A stretch of 64,000 bases of DNA from Brevibacterium spongiae. GTDB taxonomy: Bacteria > Actinomycetota > Actinomycetes > Actinomycetales > Brevibacteriaceae. Location of the stretch: NCBI RefSeq assembly GCF_026168515.1, contig NZ_CP093443.1, forward strand, positions 868,001 to 932,000. The letters run 5' to 3'. The notes beneath the pieces are model-generated. The model was not told the origin of the DNA and did not search any database. It saw nothing but the letters and a program-made list of their open reading frames with translations. A program made the position numbers and the translations under genes. Shown piece by piece: positions 8,502 through 16,318 of this stretch (positions within the stretch are counted from its first letter, which is position 1; every line of letters begins with the position of its first letter).

Positions 8502-9614
8502 TTGAGTTCCGACGCGAACCCGCAGGCCACCGCGCCGAAGTCCACCACCTATGCCGCAGCCGGCGTCGATGTCGAGGCCGGAGACCGCGCCGTCGAACTC
8601 ATGAAGGCCGCAGTCTCGGCCACCCACAACTCTCATGTGGTGGGCGGAATGGGCGGATTCGCCGGACTCTTCGACGTATCCGTGCTCAAGGACTTCGACC
8701 GTCCGCTGCTGGCCTCGTCGACTGACGGAGTGGGCACGAAGGTCGCCATCGCCCAGGCTCTCGACAAGCATGACACCATCGGCTACGACCTCGTGGGCAT
8801 GGTCGTCGACGACATCATCGTCTGCGGTGCCCGCCCGCTGTTCATGACCGACTACATCGCCTGCGGCAAGGTCGTGGCCGAACGCATCGCCGACATCGTG
8901 CGCGGCATCGCCGACGCCTGCGCCTCGGCCGGTGTGGCACTGGTCGGCGGGGAGACCGCCGAACATCCGGGTCTGCTCGGCGTCGACGAATACGATGTCG
9001 CCGGTGCCGCCACCGGCGTCGTCGAGGCCGCCGATCTGCTCGGACCTGAGAAGGTCCGTGCCGGAGACGTGCTCATCGGGCTGCCCGCATCGGGAATCCA
9101 CTCCAACGGCTACTCGCTGGTGCGCCACATCATCGCCGAGGCGGGATGGGGCCTGGACCGGCACGTCGAGGAATTCGGACGCACCCTCGGTGAGGAGCTG
9201 CTTGTTCCCACGCATGTCTACACCGGTGAGCTCGCGGCCCTCTTCGACGCTCTGCCCGGAGCCGTGCACTCGGTCTCCCACGTCACCGGCGGCGGACTCT
9301 CAGCCAATGTCGCACGCGTGCTCCCGCAGGGACTGGTCGCGACGATGTCGCGTTCCTCGTGGGAGATCCCGGCAGTGTTCTCCGTGCTCGGAGACTTGGG
9401 CGGAGTGCCGCAGGCCGATCGGGAACGCACCTGGAACCTCGGCGTCGGCATGGTCCTCGTCGTCGACCCGTCCGCGGTCGACGGTGTGCTCGCTGCCAGC
9501 CCCGGCGCCTGGGTGCTCGGCGAGGTGGCTGCCGATGATGGTGCGCTGGCCTCCGACCCCTACTATGTGCAGGGCGCCAAGGGCGTCGACGGCGGCGCAG
9601 CGATCCTGCAGTAG
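8502..9614 (+). CDS. purM: Phosphoribosylformylglycinamidine cyclo-ligase (AIR synthetase)
   Basis: PurM closes the imidazole ring of FGAM using ATP to give AIR. Seen: TYAAAGVDVEAGDRAVELMK at the start, GGFAGLFD, STDGVGTKVAIAQ, GYDLVGMVVDDIIVCGA, GGETAEHPGL and SGIHSNGYSLVR, the family's nucleotide- and substrate-binding blocks. The 370-aa length is normal. The start is TTG at 8502, supported by an AAAGGA Shine-Dalgarno 7-8 nt upstream and by the absence of any in-frame ATG or GTG in the conserved N-terminus. It lies one base after purF and is followed by a hairpin, so purF-purM is a two-gene operon. Confidence 0.97.
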   Translation: MSSDANPQATAPKSTTYAAAGVDVEAGDRAVELMKAAVSATHNSHVVGGMGGFAGLFDVSVLKDFDRPLLASSTDGVGTKVAIAQALDKHDTIGYDLVGMVVDDIIVCGARPLFMTDYIACGKVVAERIADIVRGIADACASAGVALVGGETAEHPGLLGVDEYDVAGAATGVVEAADLLGPEKVRAGDVLIGLPASGIHSNGYSLVRHIIAEAGWGLDRHVEEFGRTLGEELLVPTHVYTGELAALFDALPGAVHSVSHVTGGGLSANVARVLPQGLVATMSRSSWEIPAVFSVLGDLGGVPQADRERTWNLGVGMVLVVDPSAVDGVLAASPGAWVLGEVAADDGALASDPYYVQGAKGVDGGAAILQ

Positions 9615-9707
9615 GCCGCGGCCTGGCCGTCTGCGCTGGTTCCGGTTCTGGTTCTGCCCCGGGAGGTGTTTCCGGCCCGCCCCGGGAGCATCCCTCACCC
9701 TTAGCTT

Positions 9708-9737
9708 CACACCCCCGTGGTCCTACGCGGGGGTGTG
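9708..9737 (+). terminator. Terminator of purF-purM
   Basis: CACACCCCCG (9708-9717) pairs perfectly with CGGGGGTGTG (9728-9737) across a 10-nt loop, about 95 nt after the purM stop. No long T-run follows, as is common in high-GC actinobacteria. Confidence 0.6.
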
Positions 9738-9902
9738 CTGCTTCCGGTAGGTGCTGGCGCCAGCTGTTGGCGGTGAGGGTAACGGTGATGGATGCTTTGG
9801 AGCGGGCACCACTGCGCGGAGCCGCCTCGGTGGGGGAGTTGGCCTGTACAGGGCCGCCTCGGTGAAGGGACGAACCTGCACGGGAACTGCGCGGACACGA
9901 CT

Positions 9903-9930
9903 GAGGGCGGGAACCGAAGTCCCCGCCCTC
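9903..9930 (-). terminator. Terminator of the DUF3073 gene
   Basis: GAGGGCGGG (9903-9911) pairs with CCCGCCCTC (9922-9930) across a 10-nt loop, 43 nt beyond the DUF3073 stop in its direction of transcription. Confidence 0.55.
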
Positions 9931-9972
9931 TGAGAAGTCGTATCAGCCGTATCCGGCCAGTCCCGCCTGTGC

Positions 9973-10185
9973 TCAGTCGTCCTCGTACTCGTCATCATCG
10001 TCGACGTTGTACTTGTCGGCGTAGGCCGAGTAATCAGGCTCGTCATCGTACGGATCAGACGAACCGGACTTGCGCGAGTCGGCGCCCAGCTCCTGCTGGA
10101 GTCTATTAAGGTCGGTATCCGGGCTGTAATACTTCAGCTTCCGAGCTACCTTGATCTGCTTTGCCTTTGCGCGGCCGCGACCCAC
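9973..10185 (-). CDS. DUF3073 family small protein
   Basis: A 70-aa protein MGRGRAKAKQIKVARKLKYY..., with a basic N-terminus and a very acidic C-terminus (YNVDDDDEYEDD). This is the actinobacterial DUF3073 family, which is regularly found beside purM; its function is not known. The GTG at 10185 was chosen because family members begin MGRGRAK and a GGAGGGGG Shine-Dalgarno sits 6-7 nt upstream; an ATG at 10209 would add eight residues and would place that Shine-Dalgarno inside the gene. It is convergent to purM. Confidence 0.85.
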   Translation of the reverse strand: MGRGRAKAKQIKVARKLKYYSPDTDLNRLQQELGADSRKSGSSDPYDDEPDYSAYADKYNVDDDDEYEDD

Positions 10186-10312
10186 TGGCGTGACCCCCTC
10201 CGTCGTCATTGGGGCGACTGGCCCCGGACTAGATCTCTGCTATGCGCTTAAATCCTACCTGTTCGTACTGGGAAGTTCCATTTTGCGAGGCGACCTTGGA
10301 TAGGCTTGACCC

Positions 10313-11128
10313 ATGTCCTATCGTCGCGATTATGTCGTCACCCTGCGGATCTTCGAGCCCATTGTGGTGCATTCCGAATTGCAAGACAGGCAGGTGGAAG
10401 ACAACCGGGAGCGGATCGAAGCGCAGATCTCCCAAGACGCCGACAACCGCTTGATCTCCCTGCCGCCGAGCCCTGTGGCGGACTCCTTCCGCCGCACTCC
10501 CGTCTATCTTCCGGCGTCTCAGACAGCGGACGGAGTCGATCGTTTCTGTCCCGCGCAAGAGGACATCCGCGGGTGGGAGGCACTCGAATCGCTGACCGAG
10601 CACACCTCGAAGGCGACGCTGGACATCATCGCTCCGAAGTCCGTTCGCCGACGTGCGGCAAGCCGTCGTGCCGAGTGGCTCCAGGACGCAAAAGACACTC
10701 GCATCTTCACCCGCGTCTCGGCGTGGGACGTGCCGCCGGCATGGTGGCTGTTCTTTTCGCTGTCCGAAGACCAGATCATCACCGACGAGACCGATGCCGG
10801 TCTGCGGGTGCTCGTCCGCACGGACATCCTGGCCGCCTCGGCGCGGATGGAATGGGCGGCGGAGACGATCGCCGACAACTCGAAAGTCGTCGACATGGTC
10901 GAACAGACCTCGGTGCTCGCCGAGTGGGTCGACAGCTTCGACATGAACTCGATCCTCGAACTCGACCTCGGCGGAATGTCCGATGTGCTGTGGCCGACCG
11001 AAGCCCCGGAGCTCGTCGATTCGTGGGTGACCGGGCTGAGCAACCAGGACTCCGAGTCTGCGGTCGCCGCGTTCCAGAAGTACGCGGCGAATTGGGAGCA
11101 GCTCAACCTCTACGCCCGCAGCTCCTGA
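10313..11128 (+). CDS. Conserved-looking protein of unknown function
   Basis: A 271-aa soluble protein (MSYRRDYVVTLRIFEPIV...) rich in Trp, Asp and Glu, with no membrane helix and no catalytic motif I recognise. It has normal high-GC codon use, so it is a real chromosomal gene. Its start is well supported: a TAGGCT box at 10301-10306 lies 6 nt before the ATG at 10313 and there is no Shine-Dalgarno, so it is probably leaderless. It diverges from the DUF3073 gene, with a 127-bp gap between the starts. The nested IS begins 36 bp after its stop. Confidence 0.7.
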   Translation: MSYRRDYVVTLRIFEPIVVHSELQDRQVEDNRERIEAQISQDADNRLISLPPSPVADSFRRTPVYLPASQTADGVDRFCPAQEDIRGWEALESLTEHTSKATLDIIAPKSVRRRAASRRAEWLQDAKDTRIFTRVSAWDVPPAWWLFFSLSEDQIITDETDAGLRVLVRTDILAASARMEWAAETIADNSKVVDMVEQTSVLAEWVDSFDMNSILELDLGGMSDVLWPTEAPELVDSWVTGLSNQDSESAVAAFQKYAANWEQLNLYARSS

Positions 11129-11130
11129 CA

Positions 11131-11164
11131 TTTGCTACCCGACGGGTCCCCAGCAACCTGGCGC
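11131..11164 (+). repeat. Left half of a split intergenic hairpin repeat (copy 0)
   Basis: Reads TTTGCTACCCGACGGGTCCC onwards to the loop and then stops at CGC, the IS3 target duplication. The right half resumes at 15642. Joined, the halves make the same hairpin as the five intact copies at 28.4, 35.4, 36.8, 38.6 and 45.7 kb. Confidence 0.85.
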
Positions 11165-11198
11165 TGGACTGGTCCCCAAAAGTTGGACTGCTGTGAGG

Positions 11199-12077
11199 TC
11201 AGCATAGTTCGTAAATAGGCTCACCATCCTTGGCGGTCTTGTTCCGATATTCCATCGGGGCAAGATCGCCAAGTCGTGTCGAGATCCTTTCGTAGTTATA
11301 CCAATGAATGTACTCATTGATCGCGGCTTTGAGGTCCTCGACCGTGTCGAACTTCTGCAGATAGAACATCTCGGACTTCAACTGCCCGAAGAAGTTCTCC
11401 GCCATCGCGTTATCCCAGCAGTTTCCCTTCCGCGACATCGACGGTGTAGCACCATGCTTAGCTAGAATCGACGCCCAGGACACGTGCTGGTACTGAAACC
11501 CCTGGTCCGTGTGCACCAGCGGTGTCTGCCCGGGACGCAGTCCCTGACAGGCTCGCATCAGCGACTCGTTCGTCAATGCCGTGTTCGGTGACGTCGACAT
11601 CGAGTACGACACCACACCGGCATCGAACAGATCGATCACTGGTGACAGATACAGTTTCTTGTCTTCAACAGCGAATTCCGTGACGTCGGAAACCCATTTC
11701 TCGTTCGGTTCATCAGCGGTGAACTCCCGATTGAGTACGTTGTCAGCAACGGCTCCGACCGTGCCGCGATGGGAGTCGAATTTCTTCTTCCGCACCTCGG
11801 TCTGCAGACCCATGTCACGCATTAATCGCAGTACGGTCTTCTTCGCGATCGTGATGCCCTGTTTGACCAAGACAGCCCAGATCTTGCGGTGCCCGTAGCG
11901 TTTGTGACTCTTCTCGAAGATGTCCTCGATGAGGGTTCTCACCTGCGCGTATGGGTCGGGTCTCACGTCGAATCGTTTCTGGTGGTAGAAGAACGTCGAC
12001 CGGGCCAAACCCGCGACCTGCAGCAGCAATGGCAGTGGATAGTCTGCCTTGAGACTGGCAACAATGCGTGCTTTCAC
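11199..12077 (-). CDS. IS3-family transposase OrfB (DDE integrase)
   Basis: A 292-aa rve-type integrase with an N-terminal HTH_21-like segment (RYGHRKIWAVL) and the DDE triad: Asp in WVSDVTEF, Asp in VHTDQGFQYQ, and Glu in NAMAENFFGQLKSE. It catalyses strand transfer of the IS3 element. The GTG start at 12077 overlaps the orfA stop (GTGA). A T6 tract at 12107-12112 (A6 in the gene) in the 3' end of orfA could allow the -1 frameshift that makes OrfAB in this family; a -1 shift there does read into orfB without a stop. The gene itself is intact. Confidence 0.93.
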   Translation of the reverse strand: MKARIVASLKADYPLPLLLQVAGLARSTFFYHQKRFDVRPDPYAQVRTLIEDIFEKSHKRYGHRKIWAVLVKQGITIAKKTVLRLMRDMGLQTEVRKKKFDSHRGTVGAVADNVLNREFTADEPNEKWVSDVTEFAVEDKKLYLSPVIDLFDAGVVSYSMSTSPNTALTNESLMRACQGLRPGQTPLVHTDQGFQYQHVSWASILAKHGATPSMSRKGNCWDNAMAENFFGQLKSEMFYLQKFDTVEDLKAAINEYIHWYNYERISTRLGDLAPMEYRNKTAKDGEPIYELC

Positions 12078-12186
12078 AGCTGCCCTTTTTGCCTCAAGGC
12101 CCGCAGTTTTTTCAAGTAAGCGTTCTCCGCTTCAGCCCGCAGCAGCCGGTCTTGCAGCTGCCGATACTCGGCCAGGCTGATGTCCT
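12074..12186 (-). pseudogene. IS3 orfA, 3' fragment
   Basis: The fragment reads SLAEYRQLQDRLLRAEAENA and KKLRALRQKGQL, the leucine-zipper end of an IS3 OrfA, and ends with TGA at 12074. It is cut off from the 5' part at 15121-15581 by the IS21 element. Removing that element and one copy of ATGTCCT restores an open frame (VED-ISLAEYR). Confidence 0.88.
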
Positions 12187-12311
12187 TGAGTGTGACAGTC
12201 TGAAATGGCCCCACTTGGAGCAAAAATGATCCTCTGATTTGGCCCCACCCCCGACCTACCAGCCGTACCGTTCGTGATGTCGACCAAGACGTTCACGAAG
12301 AGGTGGGGCAT

Positions 12312-13859
12312 ATGAAGGAGATGTCGAGAGTGGAGCAATTCGAGAATATCCGACGAGACCACAGAGACCATGAGATGTCGATTCGACAGTTAGCCCAAAA
12401 GTACAAGGTCCACCGCAGGACGGTACGTCAGGCGTTGGCGGATGCGGTACCACCGCGGCGGAAGACTCCGGAGAGGGTAGCACCAGTCCTCGGTGAGCAC
12501 GTTGCCACCGTCCGGGCTTGGTTAGTTGCTGACAAAGAGGTCCCTCGGAAGCAGCGTCATACCGCCCGGCGGGTCTGGCAGCGCCTCGTCGAGGAGGAAG
12601 GAGTCGAGGTTGCGGAGTCGAGTGTGCGAACCCTGGTCGCGAAGCTGCGCCGGGACATTTTCGATCAGTCGTTGGAGGTCAAGGTTCCTCAAACCCATGC
12701 CCCGGCGGCTGAAGCCGAGGTCGACTTCGGGGAGTTCTACGCCCTCATCGGTGGGGTGTGGTTGAAGCTGTGGATGTTCATTCTGCGCCTATCGCATTCG
12801 GGTAAAGCCGTGCACATTGCTTACGCCAACCAGGCTCAGGAGTCGTTTCTCGACGGTCATGTGAAGGCCTTCGACCGGCTCGGTGGAGTCCCGACGGGCA
12901 TGATCCGGTATGACAACCTGACTCCGGCGGTGGTGCGGGTGCTGCTGGGTCGGGAACGGGAGGAGAATCCCCGGTTTGTCGCCCTGAGGTCGCATTACGG
13001 GTTCGATAGCTTCTTCTGCCAGCCCGGGATCAAGGGTGCTCATGAGAAGGGTGGCGTCGAGGGGGAGGTCGGTCGGTTCCGGCGCCGTCATCTGGTGCCG
13101 GTGCCCGAGTTCGCCTCCTTAGCCGAGCTCAACGCTTTCATGGTCGCTGCCGATGCTGGTGATGACGACCGAAAGATCACCGGCCGGGTCGAGACGGTCG
13201 GGGCCGCGGCGGCCCGGGAGCTGCCTGGCCTGCGGGGTTTGCCCGATGAGGTCTTCGATGCCGCGCAGACCCTGTCGTGTCGGGTCGATGCGAGAGCCAG
13301 AGTGTGCGTACGTCAGTCCTATTACTCGGTGCCGGCCCGGTTGGCTGGCAGACGCCTCCAGGTGCGTTTGGGGGCCACGACGGTGACCGTGATCGCTGAG
13401 TCGGGGGTGGTCGCTGTCCATACCCGGTCGCTGCATAAGTACACCGAAGATTTGGTCCTCGATCACTACCTGGAAGTCCTCATACGCAAGCCCGGAGCAT
13501 TCGCCGGGGCCACCGCGCTGGCGGCTGCCCGGAAGTCCGGGATGTTCACGAACGCTCATCAACGGTTCTGGGATGCTGCGCGTGGGCAACTCGGCGACAC
13601 GGCCGGGACCCGGGCGCTCATCGGTGTGCTGCTACTGCACCGCAGCCTGCCCAACGGTGACATTGTCACCGCATTGACAACCGCGACCGGGTTGGGATGC
13701 TTCGATGCTGATGTGGTCGCGGTCGAGGCCCGCCGGGCCGGTCAGGCGATGACTGCGCCACCGGCGGTGGTCGTCCCGGCCCACGTCGGACCAGTCGGGG
13801 AGAGGCCGGTGCCGGGCCTGGGCGCCTATGACGAACTGGTCTCGGTGGTGGGAGCATGA
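12312..13859 (+). CDS. istA: IS21-family transposase IstA
   Basis: A 515-aa DDE transposase. It has an N-terminal helix-turn-helix (SIRQLAQKYKVHRRTVRQAL) and a catalytic core with Asp in EVDFGEFYA, Asp in IRYDNLTPAV and Glu in KGAHEKGGVEGE. The ATG at 12312 sits 9 nt after an alternative GTG at 12303; both give the same core. Its stop overlaps the istB start (ATGA), the usual coupling that keeps IstA and IstB in ratio. It acts with IstB on the terminal repeats. Confidence 0.95.
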   Translation: MKEMSRVEQFENIRRDHRDHEMSIRQLAQKYKVHRRTVRQALADAVPPRRKTPERVAPVLGEHVATVRAWLVADKEVPRKQRHTARRVWQRLVEEEGVEVAESSVRTLVAKLRRDIFDQSLEVKVPQTHAPAAEAEVDFGEFYALIGGVWLKLWMFILRLSHSGKAVHIAYANQAQESFLDGHVKAFDRLGGVPTGMIRYDNLTPAVVRVLLGREREENPRFVALRSHYGFDSFFCQPGIKGAHEKGGVEGEVGRFRRRHLVPVPEFASLAELNAFMVAADAGDDDRKITGRVETVGAAAARELPGLRGLPDEVFDAAQTLSCRVDARARVCVRQSYYSVPARLAGRRLQVRLGATTVTVIAESGVVAVHTRSLHKYTEDLVLDHYLEVLIRKPGAFAGATALAAARKSGMFTNAHQRFWDAARGQLGDTAGTRALIGVLLLHRSLPNGDIVTALTTATGLGCFDADVVAVEARRAGQAMTAPPAVVVPAHVGPVGERPVPGLGAYDELVSVVGA

Positions 13860-14686
13860 ACGCGAAAACCATCCCGGCATCGACGCCGGCAGTGACTGCT
13901 CTGGGTGATCAGGCGGCTGAGGCCGCGATCGCCACGGCTTGTCGGACCCTGTTCATGCCCACGATCCGTGACCAGGCCTCACCGATGGCCGAGGCAGCAG
14001 CCCGAGAACGGCTCTCGCACAAGGCCTACCTGGCTGAGGTGTTGGCCGCGGAGTGTGATGATCGTGATGCCCGCCGTCGGATCCGGCGGATCAAGGAAGC
14101 GAAGTTTCCTCGCACCAAGCACCTGTCCGACTTCGATACCGCCGCCATCGAGGATTTGCCGCCGGCCCGGTTGGCGACTCTGGCCACCGGAGCGTGGATC
14201 GATGCCGGTGAGCCGTTGGTGCTACTCGGTGATTCCGGGACAGGGAAGACGCATCTGCTGATCGGTCTGGGGACCGCCGCGGCCGAGCAGGGCCGCAGAG
14301 TCCGCTACGTCACGACGGCGGCCCTGGTCAACGAGCTCACCGAGGCCGCCGATGCCAAGCAGCTCTCCCGGGTAGTGGGCCGCTATGCTCGCCTGGACCT
14401 GCTGTGCCTGGATGAGTTGGGGTATGTCAGCCTCGATTCTCGTGGAGCTGAGTTACTCTTCCAGATCATCACCGAACGTGAGGAACGAGCCTCGATTGCG
14501 ACAGCCTCGAACGCCTCGTTCAGCGAGTGGGGGCAGACATTCACCGACCCGCGGCTGGCCGCGGCCGTTGTCGATCGGTTGACGTTTAACGCCCACATCA
14601 TCAACACCGGCACCAGCTCTTACCGGCTGCGCACCACCCGGGCCAGGAGCGAAGAGGCCACTTTGCAGGAAGGAGATCAACCATGA
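13856..14686 (+). CDS. istB: IS21-family helper ATPase IstB
   Basis: A 276-aa AAA+ (DnaC-like) ATPase that assists IstA in target selection and strand transfer. Walker A is GDSGTGKTHLL (about residue 124) and Walker B is LLCLDELGYVS; an arginine-rich C-terminus (YRLRTTRAR) follows. It overlaps istA by 4 bp and the following small gene by 4 bp. It is slightly longer at both ends than the typical 250-260 residues. Confidence 0.95.
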   Translation: MNAKTIPASTPAVTALGDQAAEAAIATACRTLFMPTIRDQASPMAEAAARERLSHKAYLAEVLAAECDDRDARRRIRRIKEAKFPRTKHLSDFDTAAIEDLPPARLATLATGAWIDAGEPLVLLGDSGTGKTHLLIGLGTAAAEQGRRVRYVTTAALVNELTEAADAKQLSRVVGRYARLDLLCLDELGYVSLDSRGAELLFQIITEREERASIATASNASFSEWGQTFTDPRLAAAVVDRLTFNAHIINTGTSSYRLRTTRARSEEATLQEGDQP

Positions 14687-14943
14687 TCACCACCGAGGAT
14701 CAGGAACCAGCCAGCGGAAATGCCATCGATGCCACCGAGGACTGGGTCGCCTACATCAGCCAACGCCTCAATGACGCCCAGGATCTCCTGGACGGGATCA
14801 GTGTCACCATCGAGTCTGTTCAGCCCAGTGGCCGCGAGCATGCCGCCGATCTGATCGATTCGGCTATTGAGGACCTTCAGCGACTGCGTCGCCGATTCGG
14901 ACCAACCGAACCCGACTACGGCCCTGGCGATCCGCCGTTCTGA
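14683..14943 (+). CDS. Third small gene of the IS21 element, function unknown
   Basis: An 86-aa acidic protein (MITTEDQEPASGNAIDATED...) with a predicted helical middle (LNDAQDLLDGISVTIESVQ and DLIDSAIEDLQRLRRRFG) and a Pro-rich end. The ATG overlaps the istB stop, and AGGAAGGAG lies just upstream, so translation looks deliberate. Most IS21 elements have only istA and istB, so this is an accessory gene. No family was recognised; a helical-pair regulator or IstB partner is conceivable but unsupported. Confidence 0.65.
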   Translation: MITTEDQEPASGNAIDATEDWVAYISQRLNDAQDLLDGISVTIESVQPSGREHAADLIDSAIEDLQRLRRRFGPTEPDYGPGDPPF

Positions 14944-14964
14944 CCACACTGGAACCTGAGAGGC

Positions 14965-14984
14965 CCGGCCACTCCTGTGGCCGG
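14965..14984 (+). terminator. Possible terminator of the istAB operon
   Basis: CCGGCCAC and GTGGCCGG form a perfect 8-bp stem with a 4-nt loop, 22 nt after the third gene of the IS21 element. Confidence 0.45.
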
Positions 14985-15120
14985 AGAAAGGCTCGCAACA
15001 CAACACCGCCCGACCCCGCTGGGCCGCGACTGTTACCAACGCGCGGCGAGCACGACCACACATGCTGGGGTGGGGCCAAATCAAAGCATCACAGTGGGGC
15101 CAAATGGGGTTGACACACTC

Positions 15121-15581
15121 ATGTCCTCGACATGCGTCTTCTTCGCCATCAGGTCTGGCTTCGACGGTGCCGGATCAGCATCGGGGTCCTGACCGTTGTC
15201 GAGGGCTCGTATTCGTGCTGTCTTGCCTTTGGCCGGCGGCGGTGTCACGAACGCGTCTTCGCCCTTGTCCCGGTATTTCTTCGCCCAATCAACCACGGTA
15301 CGCGAGGACGCCAAACCGAGCTCTTGAGCCAGGACGACTTTGTGTTCGCCGTCGAGGTACCGTTTCGCAGTCGCGATCTTCGTCTCTGCCGGTATGCGGC
15401 GGGGCTGGTGCGGTTCCATGACCGATATTGTTCCACGCACCAGCCACCGGTCGTGGAGGAGTTTGAGCGTGGGTTTATGCACGTCGAGCTTCGTGGCTGT
15501 CGCGGCATAGCCGTGCCCTTTGTCGAAGAGGTCGATCGCGGCCCTGGCTTGTTCGTCTGTGATCAGACAGTCCTTACGCAT
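15121..15581 (-). pseudogene. IS3 orfA, 5' fragment
   Basis: The N-terminal part of an IS3 OrfA DNA-binding protein, MRKDCLITDEQARAAIDLFD, with helix-turn-helix segments around TATKLDVHKPTLKLLHDRW and a second one at ELGLASSRTVVDWAKKY. It is open into the IS21 element and would end with a foreign tail. The missing C-terminus lies at 12074-12186. Without its leucine zipper the fragment is unlikely to pair with OrfB. Confidence 0.88.
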
Positions 15582-15641
15582 GGAGTGGTCCCTTCAAGTT
15601 GTCTTGTGTTGATCACAGTCCAACTTTCGGGGACCACTCCA

Positions 15642-15673
15642 CGCCAGGGTGCTGGGAGTCCGTCGGGTAGTGG
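15642..15673 (+). repeat. Right half of the split intergenic hairpin repeat (copy 0)
   Basis: Starts with the duplicated CGC and continues CCAGGGTGCTGGGAGTCCGT and then CGGGTAG, matching the right arm of the intact copies. Confidence 0.85.
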
Positions 15674-15730
15674 TGGGCATAGGATTGTCTGCGAACGATC
15701 CGCACCCGAGAGGACGAGCTCCGCAAGCGT

Positions 15731-16318
15731 ATGGAAGAGAAGAAGCGTCGTCTCCTGACGAGACACGACCCTGCCGCGTCCGCAGCAGACCCCGCGGGGT
15801 CCACCTCCGCACCCTCCTCGGCCACCGGCACCGGTCGCACCGACACGCACTCCTCGAAGCCTGCGACCCGCGTGAAACCCCTGTCGAAGCTCTCGATCGG
15901 CTGGCGCATCGCCGTTCCGGCCGTGGCGCTCGTCATCCTCACCTGCGGACAGTTCCTCAACACCAACGATTTCTTCCCGCTCGGCTCGCTCACCCAGTAC
16001 GCCACCGCCAAGGACCTCAACGGCACGGTCGGCTCGACCTGCATCGCCGCCCAGTTCCCCGGGGAAGACGAACCGCGCCGGCTCGGCTTCAACACCGCCA
16101 CCGTCGGCATCGAACGCGGCGACGTCGAATCCCAGCTCGACCGGGTCATCGCCCACCCCGAGCTCATGCAGTCCATGGCCGACTCCTACGAGCGCCTGCA
16201 CCCGAATGAGCCGAAGCCGGAGAAGATGATCCTCTGCCGCACCACCACGCAGCTGAAGAACGGCCTGAGCGTCGGCGAACCCGAAGAGACGACGCTGGCG
16301 ACGTGGGAGGTCCGATGA
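15731..16318 (+). CDS. Single-pass membrane protein paired with an HTTM-like gene
   Basis: A 195-aa protein: a charged and Ser/Thr/Ala-rich cytoplasmic N-terminus (about 58 residues), one membrane helix (WRIAVPAVALVILTCGQFL) and an extracytoplasmic domain with two cysteines (GSTCIAAQF, MILCRTTTQ) that could form a disulfide. No enzyme motif is seen. Its stop overlaps the next gene's start (ATGA), so the two proteins probably work as a complex. The nested IS ends 90 bp upstream and may have displaced the original promoter. Function unknown. Confidence 0.7.
   Translation: MEEKKRRLLTRHDPAASAADPAGSTSAPSSATGTGRTDTHSSKPATRVKPLSKLSIGWRIAVPAVALVILTCGQFLNTNDFFPLGSLTQYATAKDLNGTVGSTCIAAQFPGEDEPRRLGFNTATVGIERGDVESQLDRVIAHPELMQSMADSYERLHPNEPKPEKMILCRTTTQLKNGLSVGEPEETTLATWEVR

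Larger units (their letters stand above)
9615..9972. other. Intergenic gap with two terminators and two interspersed motifs
   Basis: This 358-bp gap between convergent purM and the DUF3073 gene has no convincing gene. It holds the hairpins at 9708-9737 and 9903-9930, and two copies of the interspersed motif (CCGCCTCGGTG at 9822 and 9854) in a stretch of otherwise featureless sequence. Codons in short open frames here do not look coding. Confidence 0.6.
12187..15120 (+). mobile_element. IS21-family insertion sequence nested in the IS3 element
   Basis: This 2,934-bp element carries istA, istB and a third small gene. Its ends share GAGTGTG and each has two copies of a TTGGCCCCAC-type terminal repeat (left at about 12201-12218 and 12235-12251; right, inverted, at about 15065-15083 and 15090-15107), the multiple-end-repeat layout of IS21. 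A 7-bp target duplication ATGTCCT flanks it (12180-12186 and 15121-15127). All genes look intact, so it may still be mobile. Confidence 0.92.
11165..15641 (-). mobile_element. IS3-family insertion sequence, interrupted by an IS21-family element
   Basis: The ends are near-perfect 26-bp inverted repeats: the left starts TGGACTGGTCCCCAAAAGTT and the right, read inward, TGGAGTGGTCCCCGAAAGTT, with two mismatches in 26. It starts with TG, ends with CA and is flanked by a 3-bp CGC duplication (11162-11164 and 15642-15644), as expected for IS3. orfA and orfB read leftward. Without the inserted IS21 element and its 7-bp duplication the element would be about 1,536 bp, a normal IS3 size. The nested insertion splits orfA, so the element cannot make its OrfAB transposase by itself. 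Confidence 0.92.

Noticed and set aside
9615..9972. A small gene or RNA after purM
   Set aside because: Only terminators and motif copies are visible; no conserved RNA structure or coding pattern.
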